64,000 nt of DNA. It comes from an uncultured Prevotella sp. GTDB lineage: Bacteria > Bacteroidota > Bacteroidia > Bacteroidales > Bacteroidaceae. Shown piece by piece: positions 16,601 through 25,635 of the stretch. Positions within the stretch are counted from its first letter, which is position 1; each line of letters starts with the position of its first letter. The position numbers and the translations under genes are program-made. Below the pieces are notes generated by a model. The model saw only the letters and a program-made list of their open reading frames with translations. It was not told where the DNA came from and made no database searches. The stretch lies in NCBI GenBank assembly GCA_905211345.1, contig CAJMAO010000004.1:5949-69948 (forward strand), written 5' to 3'.

Positions 16601-19265
16601 CTTCGCCGTTAAGCTCAAGCGTGCCGCTTTTCAGCAGTTTGTCGCCCGAAATGACCGTGTAGAGCACATGCACGTCGGCATCCGACGAGCCGAACTGCAA
16701 GTAAACAGGCCCGCCGTCACGCGGAAACTCGTCGCCGGAGACGTAAAACCAGTCGGGAGTGGTGACGCACGGCGCGGCATCTTCATAGCTGAACACCGTG
16801 AAATCACGGTTGATGGTATCACTGCCGCACACCGCCGTGAGCGTATGGCGGCCCGACTTGAGCTGCGCCAGCGTGTTCCACGTAACGTCGGCGGCTGCGT
16901 TTGCCTTGGCGGTAAACGTGCCGTCAACGCCGCTTACTGTATAAGTGATGTCGCCGGGAATGTTGTTACCGGTCGAGTTTTTCAGCGTAAAGGTTATTGT
17001 TTTCAGGCTGTCGCGCAACGTCTTGTCGGGAATGTCGCAACTGAGCGACGTGGGCTTGCTGCCCAAAGGCAGCGACAGTTCGCCCGAACGGGTCTCGCCG
17101 GCTTGGTCGGTAACGTCGGCTTCGGCCGTGATATTATAGAAACGGGCTATGCGGTAATACTCATTCTTTGTAAAGCCGCAGCCTTCAAACCATACGGGAA
17201 GCTGCATGGGCATACTTATCTTGAACTCTCCAGAGCCGTCGGTAACGGCCTCACCCTGCGCCAAAAGACCGTTGTCGGGCTCGCTCACATTGGCACCCTC
17301 CCATGTGAAACGCCACCACACGGCCTGCCTGCGGCGCACTGTGTATTTCACTTTCGCACCCTGAACGGGCACGCCCGAGTATGCCTTGGCACGGCCGGTA
17401 ACGGTCAATGTGTCGCCATTTTCGTATTTTTCGGTTACCTTGTCGAACTCAACAGCGAACGTGGGGCGCTTGTATTCCTCTACGCGGAACGACACCGCGC
17501 CACCCAACTCTGTGCTTGTCCTTATTGAAAAATGGCCTGTCAGCCCGCCTGAAGGCAACACGAAGTCGGCCGAGGCCGTGCCGTAAGCGTCGGTTGCGAC
17601 ATCTTTTTCAGCCACCACCTTATAGTTGGCATCCCTCAAAGTCAGCTTTACGCTCTTGCCGCCGACGGCCTTTTGCGCAAGGTCTTCAATCTTGCGGAGC
17701 ACCAAAGCCACATGGACTGTCTGCCCGGGGCGGTAAATCTTGCGGTCGGTATATAGCGAAGCGGCCGTGCGGTCGTTGTCGGCATCATACCAGCCGAAGC
17801 TGTTCCACGCGGCCATTGGCGGCATGGCGTTGTCGGCAGGCATGCTGGCGCGCAGGTACGAGTCGTTCAAGTCTATGTAATCGAGTACAGTCTCGCCGTC
17901 GGTACCGCACGTAACGACGCGCTTCTTTCCGTTATTTTTCCACACATACAGTTTCGCTCCGGGCACGGGCTGCCCTGTAGTGCCATTCAACACGGCCACA
18001 CGCAGCTTGTTGTCGGGCAGTTTCTGGTGGACGACACATAAATCGGTGACATACAGCAGCGCGCGGTCGGTGTCGATGCCTTTCTTGTCCGCCGTCATCT
18101 CCAGCAGGTAAACGCCCACTGGCAGGCCGCCTACGAGGAGCGAATCGTCAACCGTCTCGTAGTCCTTATGGCCGGTGTAAACGCGCGTGAAGGTCTGCTT
18201 CGTGCCACTTACGGCCAGCGCCTTCAGTTTTTTCAAGTCATTATTGTTATTCGGGGAGCGTTGCTCGCCGCCGTCGGTGTTGAGCCGCGTCAGCGTAAAA
18301 GTCAGCTTCCCGATGTTGCGCACGTTGAGCTTTACGGTGAATGGCTTGCCCGGCAACACTACGCTTGGCATCTCAAAGGCGTCAAACTGCGGGTTGGTAA
18401 GCTGCGCAAGTGAGTTGCGCAACTGCGCCATGCGCGGCCAAGCGCCCCAGCGGGCGAGGTATTCGTTTATCAGCTTGACGCATTGCCCAGCGTCGGTATC
18501 ACGGCAACTGCTGTAGAAAACGTAACGTGCAATGGCCACTTCGCCGCACGCCTCAAGGTCGCCGTAAAGGCTGATGAGCGAGTCGAGCGAGGCCACGTAA
18601 CGTGAGCCTTCAAGCTCCCACACGCGTATGTCGCCGCTTTCCTCGGCCTGCTGCTTCACCATGTCGAGGGCGGTAAGCATCGTCGCGGTGCGGTTCTGGG
18701 TGGTAGAGTAATAGTCGTGCATCGCCTTGTAATCCTTGGCGGTATAGCCGATAAGGCTCAACAGGTCGCCGCCGAACAGTGAGGCATTGCGCCCCTCGAC
18801 GGTGAACGGGCTGTAGTCGCCCGCTTTCTTCTGCGCAAGCAAGCCCGGATTGGCCATCGCTTTCTTGAAATAAGCCCGCATCAGGGAGTCGCCCTCGCTG
18901 CGGCTGACCCGCCGCCATGCGCACGATTTGCCAAGCGCGGCGTAGCAGACAGCGGCCAAAGCGGGGTCGGTGGCCTCAAAAGCGGCAGCCTTGCGCTCAA
19001 GGCGCGCAATCTGAGGAGCCAACGAGTCTGGCGAAATTGTGCTCCACACGTACATCATCTGCCACTCAGCCTTCAGCATCTGGCCGTAAGCCTTTTCCTT
19101 GGCGGCCTTGTCGGCGATATTCTGTAACAGTGCTATCTGCGTCTTTGGCAGGTCTTTCTTTGCCGCGTCATCCGCCTTTTTCCATAAATCCGAATAGCCG
19201 TCGGCCATGGCTATGGCCGGCAAAAGCAAAAAAATTGCAAGTAATGTTGCCGCTGCCTTTCTCAT
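13662..19265 (-). CDS. Bacterial alpha-2-macroglobulin family protein (thioester-less)
   Basis: Very large exported protein. The MG-type domains run from about residue 300, with the MG2-like segment SLYTDRKIYRPGQTVHVALV. A bait/A2M domain contains FFYPALQTDSTGNVSVKFTLPE and TTWRFMGFAHDK, and an alpha-toroid region begins near PAWLMIQTLPYV. Alpha-2-macroglobulins trap proteases in the periplasm. The reactive CxEQ thioester is absent: the equivalent stretch reads PYVCNAKEDNAISLATAYYAN, as I recall being common for the Bacteroidales subgroup. The ATG at 19265 (MRKAAATLL) begins a clear signal peptide; the frame extends 20 residues further up, but those are Arg-rich and atypical. It heads an operon with a canonical promoter 90-120 nt upstream. 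Confidence 0.9.
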   Translation of the reverse strand: MRKAAATLLAIFLLLPAIAMADGYSDLWKKADDAAKKDLPKTQIALLQNIADKAAKEKAYGQMLKAEWQMMYVWSTISPDSLAPQIARLERKAAAFEATDPALAAVCYAALGKSCAWRRVSRSEGDSLMRAYFKKAMANPGLLAQKKAGDYSPFTVEGRNASLFGGDLLSLIGYTAKDYKAMHDYYSTTQNRTATMLTALDMVKQQAEESGDIRVWELEGSRYVASLDSLISLYGDLEACGEVAIARYVFYSSCRDTDAGQCVKLINEYLARWGAWPRMAQLRNSLAQLTNPQFDAFEMPSVVLPGKPFTVKLNVRNIGKLTFTLTRLNTDGGEQRSPNNNNDLKKLKALAVSGTKQTFTRVYTGHKDYETVDDSLLVGGLPVGVYLLEMTADKKGIDTDRALLYVTDLCVVHQKLPDNKLRVAVLNGTTGQPVPGAKLYVWKNNGKKRVVTCGTDGETVLDYIDLNDSYLRASMPADNAMPPMAAWNSFGWYDADNDRTAASLYTDRKIYRPGQTVHVALVLRKIEDLAQKAVGGKSVKLTLRDANYKVVAEKDVATDAYGTASADFVLPSGGLTGHFSIRTSTELGGAVSFRVEEYKRPTFAVEFDKVTEKYENGDTLTVTGRAKAYSGVPVQGAKVKYTVRRRQAVWWRFTWEGANVSEPDNGLLAQGEAVTDGSGEFKISMPMQLPVWFEGCGFTKNEYYRIARFYNITAEADVTDQAGETRSGELSLPLGSKPTSLSCDIPDKTLRDSLKTITFTLKNSTGNNIPGDITYTVSGVDGTFTAKANAAADVTWNTLAQLKSGRHTLTAVCGSDTINRDFTVFSYEDAAPCVTTPDWFYVSGDEFPRDGGPVYLQFGSSDADVHVLYTVISGDKLLKSGTLELNGEVTTRKLSYKEEYGTGLLINLVWVKDGKAYSHNVGVKKPLPDKRLIVKWGTFRDRLTPGQKEEWTLSVAKPDGTPADAQLLATMYDASLDQIDQLSWWFPSYMSVSLPYARWECSDYMGWMQLFGAAELKPAYVPVLDFGRIDIEPSIIMIRGTVLASRDELAYPSSSTRSLTGSVKRMNAKFTAPVIKKDVAVQEAASVSNADMSVKSLSKVVTANNAGGGSEGGGAASNVQLRENLNETAFFYPALQTDSTGNVSVKFTLPESVTTWRFMGFAHDKEMNNGTVDAKAVASKKVMIQPNMPRFVRVGDRTTITARIFNTSENTVKGKAIMQMVDPETEKVVIEVKKNFEVDADSTGSVSFGYYPDSNRPLLICKVFAEGKDFSDGEQHYLPVLPDMELVTNTVPFTMHEAGTKTIELKPLFPEGGRDKKLTVEFTNNPAWLMIQTLPYVCNAKEDNAISLATAYYANSISAYLMKQSPRIRSVFEQWKREAGQGSLISSLSKNQELKNMVIDETPWVADADRESDQKRLLANYFDESTLANNLATTLDKLRKLQNAKDGSWSWWPGMGYGSFTLTATVTETLTRLNRMTGVQADTKAMINSAMKFLGKKVVENVEEVKKWRKEGRPYIVSWDNAVHYLYICALSGWKQTAEEAAATDYVMADIKKNNTGLNLYNKAVMAVVLAEYGEKSLAGDYVKSLDEYTVETEEAGRYYDTPRAGYSWFDYRIPTQVRAIEAMELIDAQGYADTIEKMKRWLLMQKRVQGWDTPLNTVNAVYTFLNGNASVLENKAQATLAVDGEQLDFPTITAGLGYVKTTIKYDKGNTLTVNKLQKATSWGAIYGQSLCKTPSIASSFAAFRVTREIIGPDGRQTTALKVGDRVKVRLTIQADRDYDYVQVKDKRAACMEPVGQLSGYRLGYYCAPKDNATYYYFDRLPKGTHVIETEYYIDREGRYETGTCTAECAYAPEYSARAASTTIEVK

Positions 19266-19354
19266 ATTTCGAATATTTTTATTATCTGACATACGGCGGC
19301 GGAAACGCCGCCGACAAAAATCCATGCACGCGCCAACGGCACGTGAAACAAATA

Positions 19355-19385
19355 CAAAGGTAAAGAATTAACGGCAAACGGCAAA
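19355..19385 (-). promoter_or_regulatory. Bacteroidota promoter of the A2M-DUF1573-meaB-ispH operon
   Basis: The minus strand has -33 TTTG (19382-19385) and -7 TACCTTTG (19355-19362), separated by 19 nt, the consensus spacing. It lies 90 nt upstream of the chosen A2M start. Confidence 0.8.
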
Positions 19386-19521
19386 ATAAATTAAGTTTTA
19401 TGCAGCAAGTAACCTGATAAAGCGAAACCAATTAAGAAAAAATAACACTTTGCCGATACGCCGAAACGGCACTGGCAGCGGGTGTATTGACAGGATAGGC
19501 TGTTCACCCGGACTGCGGATG

Positions 19522-19612
19522 ATTTGCGAAAGACGGCAAACGGCAGCGCAAAAGGCCGTCTTTCGCACGCTAAAAGGCCACTTTTCGCATTGCGAAAGGT
19601 GGCCTTTTGTAA
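19522..19612. repeat. 22-nt-period tetramer element, copy B
   Basis: Core G positions are 19532, 19554, 19576 and 19598 (exact 22-nt step). Unit 1 TGCGAAAGACGGC is the reverse complement of unit 2 GCCGTCTTTCGCA. Unit 3 AAAAGGCCACTTTTCGCA pairs with unit 4 TGCGAAAGGTGGCCTTTT with one difference. It lies upstream of the A2M promoter. Apart from it and the promoter, 19266-19654 is AT-rich without ORFs. Confidence 0.92.
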
Positions 19613-19654
19613 CGTACTGAAACTCAGTTTGTTATATAGATGGTATTCTTGCTG

Positions 19655-22402
19655 TTAGAAACTGAATGTATGATGCCCGCTGCCCACTTGTTTTCGCTCT
19701 CCGTTCGGCAATACGATTACGGCGTCACTACCTACGGGAATTTCTACGGTGAGTTGTGTGCGGGTGCAGTCAACGCTTATTTTGCCGTAAAGCGAGGCTG
19801 TCGATGCCTTGACGTATTGCAGGTCGCCTACGAGCGTCGGGGCAATGAGCAGGTGGCGCAGGCCGTGCGTGCCGGGCTGGTTTTGTATGCCGGCGAGTGT
19901 CTTGAACAGCCATTCGTCAATCTGTCCCATCATGAAGTGATTGAGCGATGAGCCTTGGTTGGGGTCCCATTGCTCGGTCAGCGTCGTCGCTCCGTGGCGC
20001 AGCTGGAATCCGTAACCCGGCGTTTCATAATGGTTGAGCATGGTATAGAGCAATTCGTTCTGCCCGTTCAGCGCAAGCGTTTGGAACAGGTAACGGTTGC
20101 CTACGTCGCCCGTTGTCAGCCGGTTGCCGTGTTCCTTAATGTCATTGATGAGGCTTTGCATCACTGACTGTTTGTTCTCGCCTGTCAGTTCGAGGTAAAG
20201 GGGTAGGGCGTTTGATGTCTGGCTGCCTGTGCCGTATGTGCAGGAGTCGGGCTTGTAGAACTCACGGTTAAAGGCGTCGGTGACGTATTCAAGCATGGCT
20301 GAATACTTCTTTACGTCAGCCTTGCGGCCTGTCATTTCGGCGGCGCGTGTTATCAGTTGCAGGTCGAATATGTAATGGGCCGTCGCAACGAGTGGTACGG
20401 GAGTGTTCTTCGAGAAGCCCGCGCGCCACGGACCGTAGTCGTACCAGTCGCCGAGGCCGTGGCTTACTATGCCGTTATCGGCGCGTGACGTAAGGTAATC
20501 GACGTATCGGCGCATTGGTTCGTAGTTGCGTGTTATCAAGGTGCTGTCGCCGTACTGGTCGTAATACATGAAAGGCAGGATGATGAGTGTGCTGCCCCAT
20601 TCAGGAGAGTCGTCAAACAGGTTGCCGAACGAAATGTATTGCGGGGCGGTGGTGGGCACCATGCCGTTCTGCTTCTGCGTGTCGGTTATGTCGCGGATTA
20701 CTTTTGGGGCGTAACGAGTCATGTCATAGTTGTAAAGCAGGCTCGGTCCGCACAGGTGGTCTTGCTCAAGCCAACCCAGTTTCTCGCGGTGCGGGCAGTC
20801 TGACAGCACGCTCTGCATGTTGCTGCGTTCCGCTCTTTCGATGAGACGGTGGGTCTGTGTGAACAGCGGATTTGAACATTCAAATGATGACACCTCCTCG
20901 GCCGAGTTGTAAATGAAGCAGCTGTTGAGCTTTTTCAGTACGGGCAGGCAGTCAGGGTTGGGCTGTCCTTCGAGCACGGCGCCCTCAACCTGTATGTAGC
21001 GGAAGCCGTAATAAGAGAAGTGCGGATGCCATGTCTCTTGCCCGTCGCCCTTCAGCGTGTATTCGTAATAATGCTGCCGGCCGGTTTGGCGCTGGTCGCA
21101 CGCGCCTTGCCTTGTGAGCTTTTCGGCTACGAGCAACGTAACTTTTTGCCCTCGTTTGCCGCTGACCGTTATTTCGGGGAAGCCGGCGAGGTTCTGTCCC
21201 ATGTCCGCTACGAATGCCGATGGATGCACATCGCGCTTCGTTGCCTTGCTTGCGGCGGCTAGAGAGTCGGCCGGTATGGCTTTCCACGATTTTATTCCGT
21301 AACGCTCCATGACGCGCACCGGCTGCACGGTCTGCGGTGTAAGCCTGCCTTTCGGTCCCTCTGTCAGTACCGCATTGCGCCAGCGTGAATCGTCAAAGCC
21401 GGCCCTGTCGCACCCCGTCTGCTCCAAGCGGGCATCATACGACTCGCCGCCGTAGATGCTGTTGAATGTTATAGGACTGAGCGAATACTTCCAGTCGCCG
21501 CCGCTCTTGACCACCTGTTGCGTTCCGTCGGCATAGTTTATTTCCAAGCGTAGTATCATCTGTGGCGGCCCGAAGCTGGTCTGCAGCTTGCTGTAGCGGC
21601 CCATGCGCTGCACGTTGAACATTCCGTTGCCCAGCAATACGCTCACGGCGTTACCGCCGGTGGCGATGAGCTGTGTGACGTCGAAGACGTTATAGTACAC
21701 CGTTTTGTCGTATTCGCTCCACACGGGGGCGAACTCAGAGTTGCCGACCCCGAAGCCGTTGATGCTCAGTTTGTAGTGCCCCATGCCGCTGACGTAAAGC
21801 ACGGCATCGGTTATTTGCTTCCGTCCGGCGTCAAACTCTTTCCTTAGGATGATGCTTTTTGTTGAAAGCGTGTCTACGTTAGCCCATTTCGTCTTGAAGG
21901 AATCTTTCTTGAAGACTGTGTTAGGGAAACGTCCGTCGGGTATGTTGGCAGCCTTACGTGTTATCGCTCCTATCCAATAAGCGTCTATTTTAGCCGGAAC
22001 AACACGGATTTTTTGCTTCCCGCTGAGGTCGGAAGGCTCGCCTTTGTCATTCCATACACGTACCTGCCAATAGTATCCGTGTCTGTTCGGCTTCAGCGAA
22101 GGTACGTTTATAAGCTGGCTTTGGCTGGAGTTTACCTTGCCCGAGTTGTACACCTGCTTGTCGGTAACGTTCTCGCGTATGGTTATTTCGTAAGCCGACT
22201 GGCTCTCGCCGTTGGCCGTTGCCGTCATCTGCCAGCCTAAGCGGATGTCGCCTTCGGTTACGGCCATGTCGTTGAGGCAGCCGCTTTCGGGTGCGGCAGG
22301 GTCGCCTTGGTAGTTGCAAGTCAGGCGTGTCACCGTCAGTTTGGCGCTTGCGCTTACAGCGGCAAAAGCTATAATGGCGGTTAAATAGGTTTTTAATTTC
22401 AT
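19655..22402 (-). CDS. Secreted alpha-L-rhamnosidase, GH78
   Basis: Removes terminal alpha-L-rhamnose from plant polysaccharides or glycosides. A signal peptide (about residues 1-20) is followed by an N-terminal Fn3-like domain (WQVRVWNDKGEPSDLS), the Bac_rhamnosid_N segment (VSGMGHYKLSINGFGVGNSEFAP), and the six-hairpin catalytic domain with SDCPHREKLGWLEQDH, in which the acidic residues of the active site lie. A C-terminal beta domain ends at HHTFSF. At 915 residues it is of usual length. It follows the DUF5703 gene by 15 nt, so both probably act on one substrate. Confidence 0.92.
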   Translation of the reverse strand: MKLKTYLTAIIAFAAVSASAKLTVTRLTCNYQGDPAAPESGCLNDMAVTEGDIRLGWQMTATANGESQSAYEITIRENVTDKQVYNSGKVNSSQSQLINVPSLKPNRHGYYWQVRVWNDKGEPSDLSGKQKIRVVPAKIDAYWIGAITRKAANIPDGRFPNTVFKKDSFKTKWANVDTLSTKSIILRKEFDAGRKQITDAVLYVSGMGHYKLSINGFGVGNSEFAPVWSEYDKTVYYNVFDVTQLIATGGNAVSVLLGNGMFNVQRMGRYSKLQTSFGPPQMILRLEINYADGTQQVVKSGGDWKYSLSPITFNSIYGGESYDARLEQTGCDRAGFDDSRWRNAVLTEGPKGRLTPQTVQPVRVMERYGIKSWKAIPADSLAAASKATKRDVHPSAFVADMGQNLAGFPEITVSGKRGQKVTLLVAEKLTRQGACDQRQTGRQHYYEYTLKGDGQETWHPHFSYYGFRYIQVEGAVLEGQPNPDCLPVLKKLNSCFIYNSAEEVSSFECSNPLFTQTHRLIERAERSNMQSVLSDCPHREKLGWLEQDHLCGPSLLYNYDMTRYAPKVIRDITDTQKQNGMVPTTAPQYISFGNLFDDSPEWGSTLIILPFMYYDQYGDSTLITRNYEPMRRYVDYLTSRADNGIVSHGLGDWYDYGPWRAGFSKNTPVPLVATAHYIFDLQLITRAAEMTGRKADVKKYSAMLEYVTDAFNREFYKPDSCTYGTGSQTSNALPLYLELTGENKQSVMQSLINDIKEHGNRLTTGDVGNRYLFQTLALNGQNELLYTMLNHYETPGYGFQLRHGATTLTEQWDPNQGSSLNHFMMGQIDEWLFKTLAGIQNQPGTHGLRHLLIAPTLVGDLQYVKASTASLYGKISVDCTRTQLTVEIPVGSDAVIVLPNGERKQVGSGHHTFSF

Positions 22403-22417
22403 ATTGTTTGGTTTGTT

Positions 22418-24709
22418 TTATTTACATTCGACTATAATGTTAGATTTTACCTTGCCGTCTTTTATCTCGGCATCGACGATTCTTCCGCCTGTGGCATGCA
22501 GCCTGAAGCGTGCGTCCACATCCTTCGGCCATGCGGGGAAGATTAGTGGTTCGCCGTCGGGAGTTTCCTGTAGGAGCATCTCCTGAAGGCCGATCATGGC
22601 TCCGCCGCCCCGGTTACAGTCTGGCGCCCAGTCGTAGCCGGGGTCCCAGAAGGCGGGAAAACGGTAAGGGCCGTCGGCAAGTTTTGCCATGTTCAGCCGC
22701 ACGGCCTCGTCTGTCAGGCCGAGACATGCGGCCCAGATGTTGTCTTGTTTCCAACCGATATGCGTGCGCATCTTCAGCGCGTGCGGATCATTCTGGTATG
22801 TGTTGCGGGCGATGTCGAGGCCGCCGCGTCCCAAGCCGTACACGCGCCACGGGAAAACCGGGTAGAGCTGCGGTGTCTCCACGTTCTGTATGCGCGCCCA
22901 TACAACGGCCGGGGCGATGCATGTGTCGCCGCCGACGGTGCGCAGGGGTATTTCGGGCAGCCTGTTCTTGAAAGTCGAATCAATCGCATACGCTGAAAAG
23001 TTGGTATTTCCTTTCATCGCCTTATATTTCTCAAATTGCTCCGTAACGACTTTCAGCGCAGCCACGACGCTTGACGGATTGTATGCCATCTTGTACGTTT
23101 CGCAACCGGACGAGGGGTAGAGTATCAGTTTTCCGTCGCCGTCCAAAGCCTTTACTCCACGCTGTTTGGCTAGCATCTGGTAATGTTCGTCGAAGAATTG
23201 GAGGCTCAGTGTGATGAGGGGTTCATACTTCGTGATGTCCATCCCTGCGTAGAAATGGGCTTGAAGTATCATCGAGCAGAACTCCAGCACGGTGTCCCAC
23301 TGGTATTCCAGCCATGCATTGCGCTCCATTCCGGGGTCGTCGCCGGGCTTATGCTTGCCGTATTCGGCGGGATTAGGCAGTCCGAAGTTCTCTATCTGTT
23401 CGCAGAATGATGCTCCGCCGTGCCCCCAGTAATGCTTGGTGCGCGCTACGGCGGTGGGCAAGAGGCGCAGGTAAGTGTCAAATTGAGAAGCCATCATGTC
23501 GGTGTCGCCGCTCTTTAGCATCGGCCAATACACCAAACGCTGGTTCTGTGCGGTCATGGTGCCGCCGCCCCATTTGCGGTAATCGGGAGTGAATGGTGTC
23601 TTAGGGTCGACGTAAACGGGGTCGAAAGTGAACAGGGAACCGTTGAATTTAGTAGGCCACTGGCCGTAAGCGTTGCATCCGAGCATGTAGCGGAACAGCT
23701 CATAGTTGCGTACGGCGCGCCCGATAGCTCCACTGCTGGGGGAGTTTGAGGTGGCTGTTTGTATGTAGCTCCGTTGCCAATAGGCGTGCCACCACTCTGC
23801 GCTGCGTTTTCTTGACACTTTCGCCGAAGGCGCTTCAGGAACGTTGTCACCGGTGTAAAGTACGAATGATACGGTGCTTTTGCGTAATCCCGAGGCTTTG
23901 AACAGCCATGCGCGGTAATCTGTGGAGGCATAGACTCCGTCTTTTGTGCCATTGAACTTGAAGTCGGGAGCCGACATCCTGCCGCCGAAGCGCAGCCCGC
24001 CGATGGGGTTGTATAGCTGTTGTTTTATGTCGTCAAGCTGTTCGCGGTTTACAGTGAAGTCGAAAACAGTCTCTTGGCGGTTCTTGTGCCAGAAGTCGAG
24101 CCGTGAGCCGTCGGCGCGTATCGAGTCGGCAAACGTGGTGCAGTCTTTTGGCAACACCCACTTGTAAGAGCACTGTTGGCACTCGGCTTTTGTAACCGGG
24201 CGGTCTTTGTATCGCCAGTTCTCATAGCTAAGAATGGCATCGGTCTTCGTCTTAGACGTTATCTCCATGAATACCGCGGAGGTATGGACATCGGCCCAAA
24301 TACGCACTTCGGCGTCACCGCCTTTGACGTAAACCGCGCCGTCGCTGAGCCGCAGGGTCTGGCTGAATGTGCCGTCGCCGCCTCGAAACGGGTCTGACGC
24401 AAGACTGAGGCGGAAGCGTCCGGCTTTCAGCAGCGTGTTGTTCTCGTCGAACATGCCGCTGCGCGCTACATAGAACATCACGTCGCCGTCCTCAACCCAC
24501 ACGTTCATGCCCACGTCGTGGCCGCCGCAAGGCATCGAACCGGCCGAGTTCTGGCTCGGCGACGTCCATACGTAGTCGCTTGGCACGTAGTCGCCGGCGG
24601 CTGCCGGTATGGCCGCCAACGCGGTTATCAGTGCGAATGAAAATGCGAACAAGCCTGTGGCTGAAAACTTAAAAGTACGGTTTAACCGGTCACGGTAAAG
24701 GTTTTTCAT
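22418..24709 (-). CDS. DUF5703 family secreted protein, GH95-like
   Basis: After an N-terminal hydrophobic export signal (FAFSFALITALAAIPAAAGDY, about residues 20-40) comes the DUF5703 domain with VWTSPSQNSAGSMPCGGHDV and VARSGMFDENNTLLKAGRFR. The C-terminal half (HAYWQRSYI to the end) resembles an alpha/alpha toroid of the GH95 or GH65 kind. The family is common in Bacteroidota polysaccharide loci; catalytic activity is not established as far as I know. It is co-transcribed with the GH78 gene from a candidate promoter at 24792-24799. A function in pectic or gum side-chain removal is inference only. Confidence 0.72.
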   Translation of the reverse strand: MKNLYRDRLNRTFKFSATGLFAFSFALITALAAIPAAAGDYVPSDYVWTSPSQNSAGSMPCGGHDVGMNVWVEDGDVMFYVARSGMFDENNTLLKAGRFRLSLASDPFRGGDGTFSQTLRLSDGAVYVKGGDAEVRIWADVHTSAVFMEITSKTKTDAILSYENWRYKDRPVTKAECQQCSYKWVLPKDCTTFADSIRADGSRLDFWHKNRQETVFDFTVNREQLDDIKQQLYNPIGGLRFGGRMSAPDFKFNGTKDGVYASTDYRAWLFKASGLRKSTVSFVLYTGDNVPEAPSAKVSRKRSAEWWHAYWQRSYIQTATSNSPSSGAIGRAVRNYELFRYMLGCNAYGQWPTKFNGSLFTFDPVYVDPKTPFTPDYRKWGGGTMTAQNQRLVYWPMLKSGDTDMMASQFDTYLRLLPTAVARTKHYWGHGGASFCEQIENFGLPNPAEYGKHKPGDDPGMERNAWLEYQWDTVLEFCSMILQAHFYAGMDITKYEPLITLSLQFFDEHYQMLAKQRGVKALDGDGKLILYPSSGCETYKMAYNPSSVVAALKVVTEQFEKYKAMKGNTNFSAYAIDSTFKNRLPEIPLRTVGGDTCIAPAVVWARIQNVETPQLYPVFPWRVYGLGRGGLDIARNTYQNDPHALKMRTHIGWKQDNIWAACLGLTDEAVRLNMAKLADGPYRFPAFWDPGYDWAPDCNRGGGAMIGLQEMLLQETPDGEPLIFPAWPKDVDARFRLHATGGRIVDAEIKDGKVKSNIIVECK

Positions 24710-24791
24710 TGTTGTATAGTTGACAGATTGTGTTTAGAATGGGTTTTCATGTACGGCAATACTTCTTTTTGCGGTATGTGCCTAATAGGCA

Positions 24792-24799
24792 CAAAGATA
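24792..24799 (-). promoter_or_regulatory. Candidate -7 box for the DUF5703-GH78 unit
   Basis: The minus strand reads TATCTTTG, 83 nt upstream of the ATG at 24709. No -33 TTTG is at the usual distance. The palindrome GTGCCTATTAGGCAC (24780-24793) partly overlaps the box and could be an operator. Confidence 0.5.
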
Positions 24800-24954
24800 C
24801 GAAAAAAATCCGTTCGGCATGACGCGCGAACGGAAAACAAAGCAGAATATACAAAAAACTAAGGTTATTTTTTAGTGTATAAGCATATAGGCGGCAAGAC
24901 GACAACGTAACAAGGTTTTGTTTCTTTTTTTCTTGTTTACGAAAATTAGCCAGT

Positions 24955-25338
24955 TCAAAACAATGGTTTTACGTCGATAAGCTGCAGGTCTTCCACCATG
25001 TCGAGTGTCCCATGCTTGTATTTTAGGAAATGAGCGGTTTTCAGGTGGCTCTCGTATGCGGCACGGTCGGCGTAGATTTCGACTATCGTAACTTTATGCG
25101 GAGCGTCTTTTTCGGCAATGGCGTAAATCATAAGCACGCCCGGTTCTAGGCGCATGGCCGCCTCGGCGCCTTCCTTCAGGTAAGCGTTGTACTCGTCAAT
25201 GTGTTCCGGGTTGACGGTGATTTTCGCCAAGCGCACCAGCTTTTCGCTTTTTTCATAAGCCTGTTTGTCGTGCTGTTGCGCCGTGGCTGGCATCATGCTG
25301 GCCGTGGCGAGGATGATGGATGTCAATAGTTTTTTCAT
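24955..25338 (-). CDS. Exported antibiotic biosynthesis monooxygenase (ABM) domain protein
   Basis: A 127-residue protein with a signal peptide (about residues 1-20) and one dimeric ferredoxin-like ABM domain. The motifs VRLAKITVNPEHIDEYNAYL, EPGVLMIYA and EIYADRAAYESHLKTAHFLKY are typical of YgiN-like quinol monooxygenases, and the His in the last motif is conserved. A cofactor-free quinol or quinone oxidation role is plausible. Periplasmic location is unusual for the family but common in Bacteroidales. It is the last gene of the operon 27637 to 24955, separated from the flavin reductase gene by a 22-nt tetramer. Confidence 0.82.
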   Translation of the reverse strand: MKKLLTSIILATASMMPATAQQHDKQAYEKSEKLVRLAKITVNPEHIDEYNAYLKEGAEAAMRLEPGVLMIYAIAEKDAPHKVTIVEIYADRAAYESHLKTAHFLKYKHGTLDMVEDLQLIDVKPLF

Positions 25339-25389
25339 GTCTTTTGTCTTTATTTTTTAATGTTCGTATTTCCGTATCATTTTTTCGGG

Positions 25390-25480
25390 TTTGCAAAAGA
25401 CGGCTTTTCGCCATGCAAAAGGTCGTCTTTTGCGTTGTGAAAGGGCGCGTTTTAGCTTGCGAAACGTATCCTTTTGCAAC
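25390..25480. repeat. 22-nt-period tetramer element, copy C
   Basis: Core positions are 25399, 25421, 25443 and 25465 (exact 22-nt step); unit 4 has C in place of the core G. It ends in CTTTTGCAAC, shared in form with copies B, D and E. It lies 52 nt upstream of the ABM gene, inside a likely operon. Confidence 0.88.
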
Positions 25481-25635
25481 GTCGCCGGTATGTATTTGGT
25501 TCTCAATATGTTATGAATGTGTCAAAAAACAAGGTCTTGTGTCGGCAACCATGCTATGGTTATTCGCGCCGGGGCGGCGGCTTTTTGCTTGGCAAGACCG
25601 TCCGACGCAGGACTTGGTAACTGATCGTCATGTTT

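Noticed and set aside
14079..17528. Long plus-strand reading frames inside the A2M gene
   Set aside because: They are antisense shadows caused by the GC content; no recognisable motifs or start signals.
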